A DNA stretch of 64,000 bases from JASLBX01 sp035762665 (GTDB taxonomy: Bacteria; Actinomycetota; Actinomycetes; Jiangellales; Jiangellaceae). The notes beneath the pieces were generated by a model. The model saw nothing but the letters and a program-made list of their open reading frames with translations. It searched no databases and was not told where the DNA came from. The position numbers and the translations under genes are program-made. The stretch's first letter is position 1, and each line of letters begins with the position of its first letter. The stretch spans positions 82,137 to 146,136 of the forward strand of contig DASTNZ010000144.1 of assembly GCA_035762665.1 (NCBI GenBank), read 5' to 3'. Below are positions 7,758 to 16,413 of this stretch, in pieces.

Positions 7758-8744
7758 GTGACCCGAGACTCCAGCGACGACTACGAGATCCTCGATCTCG
7801 CGGACTCGACCACGGACGGGCTGAGGAGCCCGGTCCGCGTTCTTCCGCGCCTCGACCTAGGCGAGGTCACCAGCGATGGCCAGCCAGACGACGTGCTGAC
7901 TCGCCGGCCGTCGTGGCGGCTGTGGCTTGCGCTCATTCTGGCTTTCTCCCTCGGGGTCACGGCAGGCGCGTATGGGTTGAGCCTTCGCGAGAACGCGGCG
8001 GACGAGGCCGAACAGGCCGCCGAGGCGAACCTCATCGCCGGCAGTGTGATCGGTCGGATCGACCCGGCATCGGAAATACAGCAACTGGGCGTACTGATGC
8101 TCAACAACGGCCCGCGCGACATCGAAGTGCTCAACGCACATCCGCTCGGGTGGGCGACGCACACGTCACGCCCGGCGACCATCCCGAGCTCGGAATGGGG
8201 AACGGTTCGCATCGCGGTCGAGCCGATCTGCGACTCTCCCGCACCTACCGCACTGGCCGTACAGGTCCGCACGGATGCTGGCGACAAGTCCGTCACGGTC
8301 CCACTTCCGCCCGGTGGCGGCATGCTCAACGAAGCGCAGGAGCAGATGTGCGGAGCCGATCCTGGTGTGCGGTACGCCATCAATGCGGGCCGGATCTCCG
8401 AGCTCGAGCAGCTGGAACCGGACACGCTTCTCATGCGGGTGGAGTTGCGGCCCGCCGTCCCCGCCACCGACCTCGAAGTCACTGCTGTTAATGCCTCGGC
8501 CGGCGGACTCCTCGCGACGGCGGTCAACCTTCCCATCGTTTTCCGCTCCGACCGGCGCTCGCCGAGCCCGCTCGATCTGAGCTGGCGAATCACGTCATGC
8601 GAGGCCACTTCCCTGCTGGGAGATGTCGCGCCGCAGGTAACCGTCACCCTGCCGGATGAGACGACGTACCGGACCCACGTCATACTGCCGGGTCAGGCCG
8701 TGGCCATGCTCGCCCGATTCGCCCTCACTGAATGCGGCGAGTAG
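7758..8744 (+). CDS. Membrane-anchored two-repeat Cys-pair protein, paralog 1
   Basis: This 328-residue protein has an unknown function. It has an acidic cytoplasmic head with the motif DDYEILDLADS, one transmembrane helix (about 53-72) and an extracytoplasmic region built from two repeats of roughly 120 residues. Each repeat ends with a Cys pair: C158/C198 and C281/C326. The last residues (MLARFALTECGE) match the ends of the next two proteins. The beta-rich, Pro/Thr-rich repeats suggest Ig-like domains with one disulfide each; this is inference. GTG 7758 has GGGGAGG 7 nt upstream. It is the first of three tandem paralogs. Confidence 0.8.
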   Translation: MTRDSSDDYEILDLADSTTDGLRSPVRVLPRLDLGEVTSDGQPDDVLTRRPSWRLWLALILAFSLGVTAGAYGLSLRENAADEAEQAAEANLIAGSVIGRIDPASEIQQLGVLMLNNGPRDIEVLNAHPLGWATHTSRPATIPSSEWGTVRIAVEPICDSPAPTALAVQVRTDAGDKSVTVPLPPGGGMLNEAQEQMCGADPGVRYAINAGRISELEQLEPDTLLMRVELRPAVPATDLEVTAVNASAGGLLATAVNLPIVFRSDRRSPSPLDLSWRITSCEATSLLGDVAPQVTVTLPDETTYRTHVILPGQAVAMLARFALTECGE

Positions 8745-8905
8745 AAACGTAAAGATATTGCCGAAGGGCTTTCATTTGGCACGTCCGATGACATACAAAG
8801 TAAGTACGGCCATAGAGGCCACGCACGGCAGCTGGGCACCCACGCGGCGACCAACCCATGTACGGGCAGTCGTTCCGGGGCAGCCGGGGCGACAGACTGC
8901 TGCAC

Positions 8906-8957
8906 GCCTGGTAACCCAGGCTGACGTGCCAGCGGCGGCGCCCCGTGATGGGGCGCC
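8906..8957. other. Two adjacent hairpins between paralogs 1 and 2
   Basis: GCCTGG-TAAC-CCAGGC (8906-8921) is followed by GGCGCCCC-GTGAT-GGGGCGCC (8937-8957, perfect 8-bp stem). They lie 160-210 nt after the stop of paralog 1 and about 65 nt before paralog 2. A terminator or mRNA-processing element that separates expression of the paralogs is the simplest reading. No gene is seen in 8745-9022. Confidence 0.4.
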
Positions 8958-9022
8958 GTTCGCACGGTCCGGCGAAGCCTCAACCACGGCACACCTAACG
9001 GCGGGTGTCGATGGGAGGTGAG

Positions 9023-10012
9023 GTGGGCGATCAACCCGACGACGGAACGTACGAGATCCTTGATCTACGCTCAGCGCTCAGCAGACGACAGAAGGACGGG
9101 GCCGAAGAGGACTCGTTTCCCCGCAGCGACTTAGCGGAGCCCGCGTCGGTCGTCGATTTGAACGAGGGTGCAGACGCGACCACGGAGTCGGAATCCCTGC
9201 CTAGGTGGCCAATCTGGGCGATCATGGTTGCCGCCTTCATCGCCGGCGTTGCTGCCGGCGGCTACGGCTGGCACGCGCGCACTGAAGGGTTCGATGCCGG
9301 CCGCGTCGATGTGATCGCCTTGGACTTGCACTTGAACGGTGAGGTGCGAGGGAGCGTCGACCAGTTCTTTCTCTTCGCCCATTTGCACAATGCCGGTGCT
9401 CGTGACGTCACGATTCTCGGACTCCGGATTCCCGGCTGGTCGAAGACCCGAGATGGCGCGGCGCAAGAAGTAACGATCCGTGCCGGCGAATCAAGCAGCA
9501 TGGTGATCTACGGCGCACCGGGTTGCGAAATGGGCGTGCCCGAGGAGCTCGAGGCGGATGTGCGAACTGAGGCTGGCGCATCTTCGGTGCTGGTGCCGCT
9601 CCCATCGACAATTGCGGTCGATTTACTCGTTTCAAGGGAGTGCGGGCAAGCCGCGGGAAGGTCGTCCGAGGAGGGGAATATTCACTTCAGTTGGGACGGA
9701 GCACACGCAATTGAGCCGCCACACATGGCGCTCGACCTGGACAACACGATAGGGGACGTGGAGCTTGTCGGCGTCGCGATCACGGTCCCTGGCTACGCCG
9801 CTGCGGCGACCAACCTGCCTCTCCCGATCAAACACGGCACTCAAGAGACCCTCGAGCTGGACTGGAGCATCACGGACTGCGCAGCCACCCAAGATCTTGG
9901 CGCGGTGGATGTGGAGTTGTCCCTCGCCGGCCGTGCACCCGTGACCACGCAACTGCCGCCGTGGTCGATCGCCCAGCTCGCCAGGTTCGCCGCTGTGGAG
10001 TGCGGGCCATGA
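9023..10012 (+). CDS. Membrane-anchored two-repeat Cys-pair protein, paralog 2
   Basis: This is a 329-residue paralog of the upstream gene. The cytoplasmic head carries TYEILDLRSALSRR, the helix is at about 63-81, and the Cys pairs are C168/C207 and C286/C327. The C-terminus IAQLARFAAVECGP repeats the family ending. The GTG at 9023 is chosen because GGGAGG lies just upstream and because the head then has the same length as in paralog 1; GTG 9005 and ATG 9011 are in frame too. The stop overlaps the start of paralog 3 (ATGA). Function is unknown. Confidence 0.8.
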   Translation: MGDQPDDGTYEILDLRSALSRRQKDGAEEDSFPRSDLAEPASVVDLNEGADATTESESLPRWPIWAIMVAAFIAGVAAGGYGWHARTEGFDAGRVDVIALDLHLNGEVRGSVDQFFLFAHLHNAGARDVTILGLRIPGWSKTRDGAAQEVTIRAGESSSMVIYGAPGCEMGVPEELEADVRTEAGASSVLVPLPSTIAVDLLVSRECGQAAGRSSEEGNIHFSWDGAHAIEPPHMALDLDNTIGDVELVGVAITVPGYAAAATNLPLPIKHGTQETLELDWSITDCAATQDLGAVDVELSLAGRAPVTTQLPPWSIAQLARFAAVECGP

Positions 10013-10818
10013 CTGGTGGGGCTTTGCGGGTCCTCGCCCCTGCAGTCTTGTTCGGGCTGGGTGCGGCGGCGGGCGCGGGAGCGGTCGGACTGGCGTCGAA
10101 TGCAGCGGGTTCTTCGCCTCACCTCGTGGCCGGACAGGTCATAACCCTCGACTACAGCCCTTCCGCTGCTGACTTGATTGATGTGTCGGTTGATGTCTTC
10201 AACGCGAGCGACGAGGAACTCGCCGTACAGCCCATCTCGATTGCCGGCTGGGCCGACAGCGGCATTGAGCCGGCTCCCCAGCTAATGCCGGCGAGATCGT
10301 GGACTGCCATTGCGTTCAGGACGCTGCCAGAGTGTGATGTGGAGCTCACCAACGTCGTAGTGGTCGGGGCGAATTCGACTCCGTACGAGTTCGTGGCCGG
10401 ACGGCACGTGCTTGCCAGGCTGGGCGAAGTCAGGCGTGACCATTGCGGCCTGGAAAGACGATTGTTCCTCGAACCCGAGGTGATATCGGCGTCGATCCAG
10501 GACAACGCCCTCCGAATGGATCTTCGTCTACCGGCCCACGGCAGGACACCCATCGGAGAAAAGTTGATCACAAATGTGGGTTCGCCGACGCCTGGCTTCA
10601 CCGTCGAGGTTGACGGCCTTCCCGCGACACTCAGTGCGGACAGCCCGTTGGCCCTGTCGACGATCTGGCGTGTCCAGGATTGCCGGCCTGCCGACGAGGG
10701 CGTAATACAGCCGGGCATCACCTTCATCACCGACGATGGCTTCGTCGTCGAGTCCTGGTTTGGTGAACATGCAGTGGCACTGCTGGCGCGGTACGCGGAA
10801 ATTCACTGCACGGAGTGA
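10009..10818 (+). CDS. Membrane-anchored two-repeat Cys-pair protein, paralog 3
   Basis: The protein has 269 residues. It lacks the acidic head: the chain starts almost directly with a hydrophobic segment (about 6-30) that could be a signal anchor. It keeps the two repeats with Cys pairs C109/C146 and C225/C267 and the ending VALLARYAEIHCTE. Sequence identity to paralogs 1 and 2 is low, so they are old duplicates. The ATGA overlap with paralog 2 implies translational coupling and perhaps a complex. It is convergent with the Fic-like gene, 4 bp away. Confidence 0.8.
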   Translation: MTGGALRVLAPAVLFGLGAAAGAGAVGLASNAAGSSPHLVAGQVITLDYSPSAADLIDVSVDVFNASDEELAVQPISIAGWADSGIEPAPQLMPARSWTAIAFRTLPECDVELTNVVVVGANSTPYEFVAGRHVLARLGEVRRDHCGLERRLFLEPEVISASIQDNALRMDLRLPAHGRTPIGEKLITNVGSPTPGFTVEVDGLPATLSADSPLALSTIWRVQDCRPADEGVIQPGITFITDDGFVVESWFGEHAVALLARYAEIHCTE

Positions 10819-10822
10819 CCGT

Positions 10823-11542
10823 TCAGGCCAGGGATCGACAGATCGCGATCCCTTCCTCCGCGCCGCGCGCATACGCCTCGCAGCAGTGTCGCACCCAGGC
10901 GCCCACGCCATCGGACGTACCGGTCGCGTACGCCTCCAGAAGTTGCCCGTACGCACGCACGAGCCCGGCATGCCCGGCTTCCGGGACACTGACCGCCCTG
11001 GTGTCCACGCCGCGAGCGATAAGGACCATCCGCTCGGCGGCCCGGGCCACGACACCGTCAGCGAGTCCGAACGGCCTTATCGTGGCCAACTCGCCGTGCA
11101 CCAGGGCCGCCACGACAACGGCGGGCGCCGCCGTCGGAGCAACGGCAAGTCTGAACAACTGGTCGAACCTCGCTCGGTCGATGCCGTCGCGTGGCCGGCC
11201 AAGGCTCTCTACACCAGCGAGGTCCTTCGCAGCCAGCAGGTGGATCCTCGCCAAGGCCTGGCCTGGCGCTCCGCTCCACACTCCGGCCAGCGCAGGCACT
11301 TCCGCCGTCGCCCGCAACGCACCCTGAGTCACCGAATCATCCAGATCCTCAGCCCTGGCACCATCGAGCGCCGCCGAGGCAAGGGCGCCGCGCACCGCGG
11401 ACTCGGCCGCTACCCGGGAAGCGTCCCTCCGCATGGCGGGCTGGCGCAGCAGCGCGTCGATGGCATCTCGCGCATGAGCGGCCGCAACACCGACCCCGGG
11501 GAGGGCGGCAATGGCCGCAAACGGGTCGGCGGGCTGGGACAC
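10823..11542 (-). CDS. Fic-fold protein with degenerate active site
   Basis: The protein has 239 residues. The helical core resembles Fic proteins, but the catalytic motif (normally HPFx[D/E]GNGRxxR) reads RPFGLADGVVARAAER: the His and the GNGR are lost, so AMP transfer is unlikely. Genes of this type often sit next to acs in actinobacteria and are usually annotated as oxidoreductase or Fic; their role is unknown. The GTG at 11542 is preferred (TATCGT 8 nt upstream, no Shine-Dalgarno) over the long upstream extension. It is divergent from acs. Confidence 0.65.
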   Translation of the reverse strand: MSQPADPFAAIAALPGVGVAAAHARDAIDALLRQPAMRRDASRVAAESAVRGALASAALDGARAEDLDDSVTQGALRATAEVPALAGVWSGAPGQALARIHLLAAKDLAGVESLGRPRDGIDRARFDQLFRLAVAPTAAPAVVVAALVHGELATIRPFGLADGVVARAAERMVLIARGVDTRAVSVPEAGHAGLVRAYGQLLEAYATGTSDGVGAWVRHCCEAYARGAEEGIAICRSLA

Positions 11543-11550
11543 AGCGACCG

Positions 11551-11556
11551 ACGATA
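11551..11556 (-). promoter_or_regulatory. -10 element for Fic-like gene
   Basis: TATCGT on the minus strand lies 8 nt before GTG 11542, with no Shine-Dalgarno: a probable leaderless start. Confidence 0.4.
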
Positions 11557-11648
11557 GCCGCCGATTCTTGAGTGAACCGACCCCCCTTGCTGACTCCCAG
11601 TGAGTAATGGTGAGGTATGCGTACGAAGCCGAAAGACTGGAGCACGAC

Positions 11649-13616
11649 GTGAGTAGCAAAGCCCTGTCCAATCTCCTGCACGAGGATCGGCGATTTCAGC
11701 CGTCCGACGAATTCGCCAAACAAGCCAACGCCACGGCTGAGCTCTATGAAGAAGCTACCGACGACCGGCTCGCATTCTGGGACCGCCAGGCTCGCGAGCT
11801 GATCACGTGGGATCGCGAGTGGGACCAGGTGCTCGACTGGTCGAACCCACCATTCGCGAAGTGGTTCGTCGGCGGTACTTTGAACGTCGCCTACAACTGC
11901 GTCGACCGCCACGTCGAGGCCGGATACGGCGAACAGGTCGCCATCTATTGGGAAGGCGAGCCGGGAGACAGCCGGACTATCACTTACGCGGACCTTCAGC
12001 GCGAAGTCGCGAAGGCGGCAAACGCGCTCGTCGAGTTGGGCGTGCAGAAGGGTGACCGGGTTGCCATCTACATGCCGATGATCCCGGAGACCGCGATCGC
12101 GATGCTCGCGTGCGCCCGCATCGGAGCTCCTCACTCTGTGGTGTTCGGCGGCTTCTCGTCGGATGCGCTGAAGGGCCGGATCCTCGACGCCGACGCCCGG
12201 GTGGTCATCACCTCCGACGGCGGCTACCGCCGCGGTTCGGCACATTTGCTCAAGCCGGCCGTCGACGCGGCCGTCGCCGAGTGCCCCAACGTGCACGCTG
12301 TCCTCGTCGTCCGCCGGACCGGCCAGGATGTCGACTGGACGGATGGCCGCGACCGCTGGTGGCATGACGTTGTCGAAGGCCAGAGCGACCAGCACACCTA
12401 CGAGGCACACGACTCAGAGCACCCGCTATACATCCTCTACACGTCCGGGACAACCGCTAAGCCCAAAGGCATTTTGCATACCACCGGCGGTTACCTCGCC
12501 CAGGTCGCGTACACCCACCGCTACGTATTCGACCTCAAGCCAGACACTGATGTCTTCTGGTGCTCGGCGGACATCGGGTGGGTGACCGGCCACAGCTACA
12601 TCGTGTACGGTCCGCTGGCCAATCGGGCCACGTCCGTGATGTACGAAGGCACGCCGGACACCCCGCACAAGGGACGCTGGTGGGAAATCGTCGCCAAGTA
12701 CGGGGTGACGATCTTCTACACCGCACCAACCGCGATCCGGACCTTCATGAAGTGGGGCGACGAGATTCCTGCCGCTCATGACCTATCGTCGTTGCGGCTG
12801 CTCGGCACGGTCGGCGAGCCGATCAACCCGGAGGCGTGGATCTGGTACCGCAAGAACATCGGCGGTGACCGCACACCGGTCGTCGACACCTGGTGGCAGA
12901 CGGAGACCGGTGCCATCATGATCAGCCCGCTGCCGGGCGTCACCTCCACCAAGCCGGGCTCGGCCATGACACCGCTGCCCGGTGTCAGCGCCGACGTGGT
13001 CGACGACACCGGCGAGTCCGTTCCCAAGGGGGGCGGCGGTTACCTCGTATTGACCGAGCCATGGCCGGCGATGCTTCGCACCATCTGGGGCGACCCGGAG
13101 CGGTACAAGGACACGTACTGGTCTCGATTCGCTGAGAAGGGCCACTACTTCGCCGGCGACGGTGCCAAGAAGGACGAAGATGGCGACATCTGGCTGCTCG
13201 GCCGGGTCGACGACGTGATGAACGTCTCCGGGCACCGGATTTCGACCACCGAGGTCGAGTCGGCGCTCGTGTCGCATGAGAAGGTGGCCGAGGCGGCGGT
13301 AGTCGGTGCGACTGACCCGACTACGGGTCAGGGCATCGTCGCTTTCGTCATCCTCCGTGCCGAAGCAGGCGACGGTGGGGACGGCATCGCCACGGAGCTC
13401 CGCAACCACGTCGCGAAAGAGATCGGCCCGATCGCCAAGCCGCGTCAGATCATGGTCGTCCCCGAACTGCCGAAGACGCGGTCCGGCAAGATCATGCGGC
13501 GGCTGCTGCGCGACGTCGCGGAGAATCGCGCGCTCGGCGATGTCACCACACTGGCCGACCCGACGGTGATGAACCTGATCGGCGAGGGACTGGCGAAGGG
13601 CCGTTCCGAAGACTGA
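11649..13616 (+). CDS. acs: Acetyl-CoA synthetase
   Basis: This 655-residue enzyme is of normal length for AcsA. It makes acetyl-CoA from acetate, ATP and CoA through acetyl-AMP in the cytosol. The adenylate-forming motif YTSGTTAKPKG, the core VDTWWQTETG, the hinge region GRVDDVMNVSGHR and the C-terminal PKTRSGKIMRR are all present. The Lys of SGK is the catalytic residue that is inactivated by acetylation in the family. The GTG at 11649 (GGAG 7 nt upstream) is chosen over the in-frame start at 11607 because the family begins near SSKALSNLL. A strong hairpin follows at 13645. Confidence 0.95.
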   Translation: MSSKALSNLLHEDRRFQPSDEFAKQANATAELYEEATDDRLAFWDRQARELITWDREWDQVLDWSNPPFAKWFVGGTLNVAYNCVDRHVEAGYGEQVAIYWEGEPGDSRTITYADLQREVAKAANALVELGVQKGDRVAIYMPMIPETAIAMLACARIGAPHSVVFGGFSSDALKGRILDADARVVITSDGGYRRGSAHLLKPAVDAAVAECPNVHAVLVVRRTGQDVDWTDGRDRWWHDVVEGQSDQHTYEAHDSEHPLYILYTSGTTAKPKGILHTTGGYLAQVAYTHRYVFDLKPDTDVFWCSADIGWVTGHSYIVYGPLANRATSVMYEGTPDTPHKGRWWEIVAKYGVTIFYTAPTAIRTFMKWGDEIPAAHDLSSLRLLGTVGEPINPEAWIWYRKNIGGDRTPVVDTWWQTETGAIMISPLPGVTSTKPGSAMTPLPGVSADVVDDTGESVPKGGGGYLVLTEPWPAMLRTIWGDPERYKDTYWSRFAEKGHYFAGDGAKKDEDGDIWLLGRVDDVMNVSGHRISTTEVESALVSHEKVAEAAVVGATDPTTGQGIVAFVILRAEAGDGGDGIATELRNHVAKEIGPIAKPRQIMVVPELPKTRSGKIMRRLLRDVAENRALGDVTTLADPTVMNLIGEGLAKGRSED

Positions 13617-13644
13617 CGCCGTTAATCACGTTCGGCAGGCGGAT

Positions 13645-13682
13645 CGACGTGGCTACAGGGCTGCAGCCTTGTAGCCACGTCG
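13645..13682 (+). terminator. acs 3' hairpin, member of a 38-nt hairpin family
   Basis: CGACGTGGCTACA, 12 nt, then its exact complement TGTAGCCACGTCG: a 13-bp perfect stem 28 nt after the acs stop, without a T-run. The same 13-12-13 layout and near-identical arms recur at 27876-27913 (after crp) and 34732-34769 (after lrp). Confidence 0.7.
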
Positions 13683-13759
13683 CTCCGTCGCTGGTGGGGA
13701 ACGTCTGGGCGACCATAGGGATCGTCGGGTCAGTCGCGGCTGTCGACCTGCCAGCAGCA

Positions 13760-13792
13760 AATGCAATGGCTTGGCGTTACCCCTGTTGCATT
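13760..13792. repeat. Inverted repeat in the acs downstream gap
   Basis: AATGCAA (13760-13766) and TTGCATT (13786-13792) are exact complements; flanking AGCAG/CTGCT extends the pairing with one unpaired base. No gene is recognised in 13683-13906. Confidence 0.35.
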
Positions 13793-13906
13793 ACTGCTCG
13801 CTGCACAGCGCTCGGGCACAACCCAGCGCAACCGCTCGGTACGACTCTGCACAGCCAGCCCATGGTCGTATCCGCGAGCCGTCGGAGTTTCGCCCTGATC
13901 GTGGGC

Positions 13907-14214
13907 TTATGTCTGCGGATCGCTAGAACCGCTGGACGAACCCTCATCGCCGTCGACCGGTGGTGCCGTGGGCTCCGGCGTTGGCGACTCGGTCGGAGTA
14001 GGGCTGGGAGTCATCGGATCGGCCGGAATCTCTGCACCAGGTGACTCTCCGCCAGGCGGCACGGTGACCCTGAGAAGAAGCTGATGACCCCGACACCGAT
14101 GACGGTCCCGTAGACGCCGAGCCGGGATGCGAGGAATGCGCCGGTGAGTGCGGCGAGTGATGAGGCGATGATGTGGGAGGGGCGAAGTCGGGAAGTCTGT
14201 TGTTCGTTAGCCAT
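13907..14214 (-). pseudogene. Frameshifted two-helix membrane protein with Pro-rich tail
   Basis: From ATG 14214 the frame gives SRLRPSHIIASSLAALT and two hydrophobic segments up to GVISFFS near 14068, a pattern I recall from small actinobacterial membrane proteins. In that frame it then runs into an unlikely SPCRLAESHLVQRF tail ending at 14011. In a neighbouring frame the same region reads VTVPPGGESPGAEIPADP and a Pro/Thr-rich, acidic tail ending at TAA 13909-13907, which is the more protein-like continuation. A one-base indel near 14060-14070 (minus strand agcttcttctcagg) would join the two. It could be a real frameshift, an assembly error or, less likely, programmed slippage. Confidence 0.55.
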
Positions 14215-14385
14215 GAACTCTTGTCGGTCAGGTGCGGGTGAGCCTTGGTAACAACGCGTCCGGACACCGATCTCGTTCCGGTCACCACAGGACTGTGAGC
14301 ACCCTCACGGGAAGCCAGGAGTAGCTGGGCGGGTCCATTTCAGCCCGCAGGTACCCTACTGACCCAACCGAAGTCGGGAGGACGC

Positions 14386-14856
14386 ATGCCAGGCGCCGTC
14401 GGCCTCATCGTGGTCTTGGCCGCGTTCTGGCTCGCCCTCTCCGGCCACTACACCGCGCCTTTACTCACCGTCGGAATGGCTTCTGTCGCGCTCGTCGTGT
14501 GGATCTCCAATCGCATGGAGATTGTCGACGAGGAGCAACCGATCCACATCACGTTCAGTCTGCCGCGGTATGCCTTGTGGGTCGTGGTTCAGATGCTCAT
14601 TGCCGCAGCGCGCGTCGCACGGTTGGTGTGGTCGCCCCGGCCTGCGCTTCGCCCAGTCGTGGGCACAGTACCCGCCCAAGGCACGTCCCACCTCGTCCAA
14701 GCGATCTACGCCAACTCCATCACCTTGACGCCGGGCACGCTGGCGTTGAACGTCGACGACGAGGGCATCGAGGTCCATAGCCTTCGACCGGCCAGCCTGG
14801 ACGAGCTTCGCCAGGGCGCGATGCTCAGCCGGGTGCGCAGGCTGGAGTCACGCTGA
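14386..14856 (+). CDS. mrpE: Mrp antiporter subunit E (MnhE/MrpE)
   Basis: This 156-residue protein has MrpE features: N-terminal hydrophobic helices, the ISNRMEIVDEEQ loop, LPRYALWVVVQMLIAAARVARLVW, and the conserved TLTPGTLALNVDDEGIEVHSL. MrpE is a small membrane subunit of multi-subunit Na+(Li+,K+)/H+ antiporters. RBS GGGAGG precedes ATG 14386. It opens an operon of nine genes whose junctions nearly all overlap by 1-8 nt. Confidence 0.9.
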   Translation: MPGAVGLIVVLAAFWLALSGHYTAPLLTVGMASVALVVWISNRMEIVDEEQPIHITFSLPRYALWVVVQMLIAAARVARLVWSPRPALRPVVGTVPAQGTSHLVQAIYANSITLTPGTLALNVDDEGIEVHSLRPASLDELRQGAMLSRVRRLESR

Positions 14857-15110
14857 TGCTCACCGCAGCGATGGTGGCCATCCTGGTCACGATGGTGCTG
14901 GCGCTCGCGCGCGCCGTCGTCGGCCGCCGGCTTTATGACCGCATTCTGGCCATCAACATGTTCGGCACCAAGACCGTCCTGTTCATCGCGGTCATCGGCT
15001 TTCTCACTGGGAGGCCGGACTTCCTTGACGTCGCACTGGTCTATGCCTTGATCAACTTCGTCAGCACGGTGGCCGTGCTGCGCCTGAGCCACTACCGCGA
15101 GGCGATGTGA
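14856..15110 (+). CDS. mrpF: Mrp antiporter subunit F
   Basis: The protein has 84 residues and three hydrophobic helices, with the MrpF pattern RAVVGRRLYDRILAINMFGTKTV and DVALVYALINFV. It is an integral subunit of the Mrp complex. Its start overlaps the mrpE stop by one base (TGATG). Confidence 0.9.
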   Translation: MLTAAMVAILVTMVLALARAVVGRRLYDRILAINMFGTKTVLFIAVIGFLTGRPDFLDVALVYALINFVSTVAVLRLSHYREAM

Positions 15111-15424
15111 CCGCCCTTGACGTGGCGAGCGGCGTGCTGCTGCTTGCAGGCAGTCTCTTTGCCATAACCGGCGGAGTCGGCCTGCTGCGGTTCCCCGACT
15201 TCTACACCCGGACGCACGCCGCGGGCCTGATGGACTCCGCGGGCGCGACCCTCATCCTCGTCGGTCTCCTTCTCCAAGCGCCTGACTTGGCCAGTGCCGT
15301 TCGGCTCATACTGATCGTGATCTTCCTGCTCATCACTGGACCCACTGCTACCCACGCTCTCGCGCACGCGGCGCGCAACGACGGCGTACCGGTATGGGCC
15401 GAGCGGGAAGACGGGCAGCGATGA
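15107..15424 (+). CDS. mrpG: Mrp antiporter subunit G
   Basis: This 105-residue protein has the MnhG/MrpG signature GGVGLLRFPDFYTRTHAAG near residue 24 and a C-terminal TGPTATHALAHAA. MrpG is a three-helix membrane subunit. GTG 15107 overlaps the mrpF stop (GTGA). Confidence 0.9.
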   Translation: MTALDVASGVLLLAGSLFAITGGVGLLRFPDFYTRTHAAGLMDSAGATLILVGLLLQAPDLASAVRLILIVIFLLITGPTATHALAHAARNDGVPVWAEREDGQR

Positions 15425-16413
15425 CTGCTTTCGACCTGGCCGAGGCAGTCCTCCTCGGCATCCTTCTGGTGACAGCGGTCGCGATCACTAGAGCGCGCAG
15501 TCTCTTCGTCGCCGCGATGCTCGGTGGTCTCTTCAGTCTCGTGACGGCCAGCCTGTTCGTCCTGCTCGACGCCGTCGATGTGGCCCTCACCGAGGCGGCC
15601 GTCGGCGCCGGCATCAGCACAGTGCTGTTCATCACCGCCCTGGCGTTGACCAACTCCCGGGAGGCCACGACGCCGCGAAGGCGGGTTGTCCCTGCCGGGC
15701 TCGTGGCGGTCTTTGCGACGGCCGGGCTGATCTACGCGACCCTTGACCTGCCGGGCGTGGGTGACCCGGACAGCCCCGTCCAAACACACCCGGTCACCGA
15801 TACCTACCTCGAAGAGTCACAGGACGACCTGCACATACCCAACACCGTGACAGGCGTGCTTGCCAGCTACCGCGGTTACGACACGCTGGGTGAGGTTGTC
15901 GTGATCTTCACCGCAGGCATAGGGGTGCTGCTGCTCATGCTGGGACCACGGCGGCCGGCGGACGAGGCGAGAGATCGGGCCCACCTGCAGGCCCAGTACC
16001 GAGTACTGCGCGTCGTCAGCAAAACGCTCATGCCGTTCATCCTGCTGTTTGCGCTCTATGTCCTACTGCACGGTGAGTATGGCCCTGGTGGCGGCTTCCA
16101 GGCCGGTGTGATCTTCGGGGCGGGCTTCATTCTCTACACCCTGATGTTCGGCCTCGGCGCGGTTCAGCGAGTGCTCCCGATGCGCGCACTCGTGATCCTT
16201 GTCCCAATCGGGGTGCTGATCTACGCCGGAGTCGGCGTGGCGACGATGGCACTTGGCGGGGGATTCCTCGATTACAACGAGTTCAACCGCCGTAATCCGT
16301 CCAGCGGCCAGGTCGCCGGGATCCTGCTGATCGAGATCGGGGTGGGCATCACGGTTGCCGCCGTGATGGTCGCGATGTTCTACGCCTTGATCCGCCGGGG
16401 TGTGCGGCGATGA
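15421..16413 (+). CDS. DUF4040 (MrpA C-terminal)-MrpB fusion subunit
   Basis: The protein has 330 residues. The first ~80 are a DUF4040/MbhD-type domain (LEAAVGAG-like TEAAVGAGISTVLFITALALT), a middle part resembles MbhE, and the last ~140 are MnhB/MrpB (LLFALYVLLHGEYGPGGGFQAGVI). In canonical Mrp systems the first part is the C-terminus of the large MrpA; here it is separated from any MrpA N-terminus and joined to MrpB, as in Mbh-type layouts. ATG 15421 overlaps the mrpG stop. Confidence 0.85.
   Translation: MTAFDLAEAVLLGILLVTAVAITRARSLFVAAMLGGLFSLVTASLFVLLDAVDVALTEAAVGAGISTVLFITALALTNSREATTPRRRVVPAGLVAVFATAGLIYATLDLPGVGDPDSPVQTHPVTDTYLEESQDDLHIPNTVTGVLASYRGYDTLGEVVVIFTAGIGVLLLMLGPRRPADEARDRAHLQAQYRVLRVVSKTLMPFILLFALYVLLHGEYGPGGGFQAGVIFGAGFILYTLMFGLGAVQRVLPMRALVILVPIGVLIYAGVGVATMALGGGFLDYNEFNRRNPSSGQVAGILLIEIGVGITVAAVMVAMFYALIRRGVRR

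Noticed and set aside
13649..14044. Plus-strand frame across the acs 3' hairpin
   Set aside because: It runs through a terminator hairpin and antisense to the frameshifted protein, with no ribosome site or recognisable domain.
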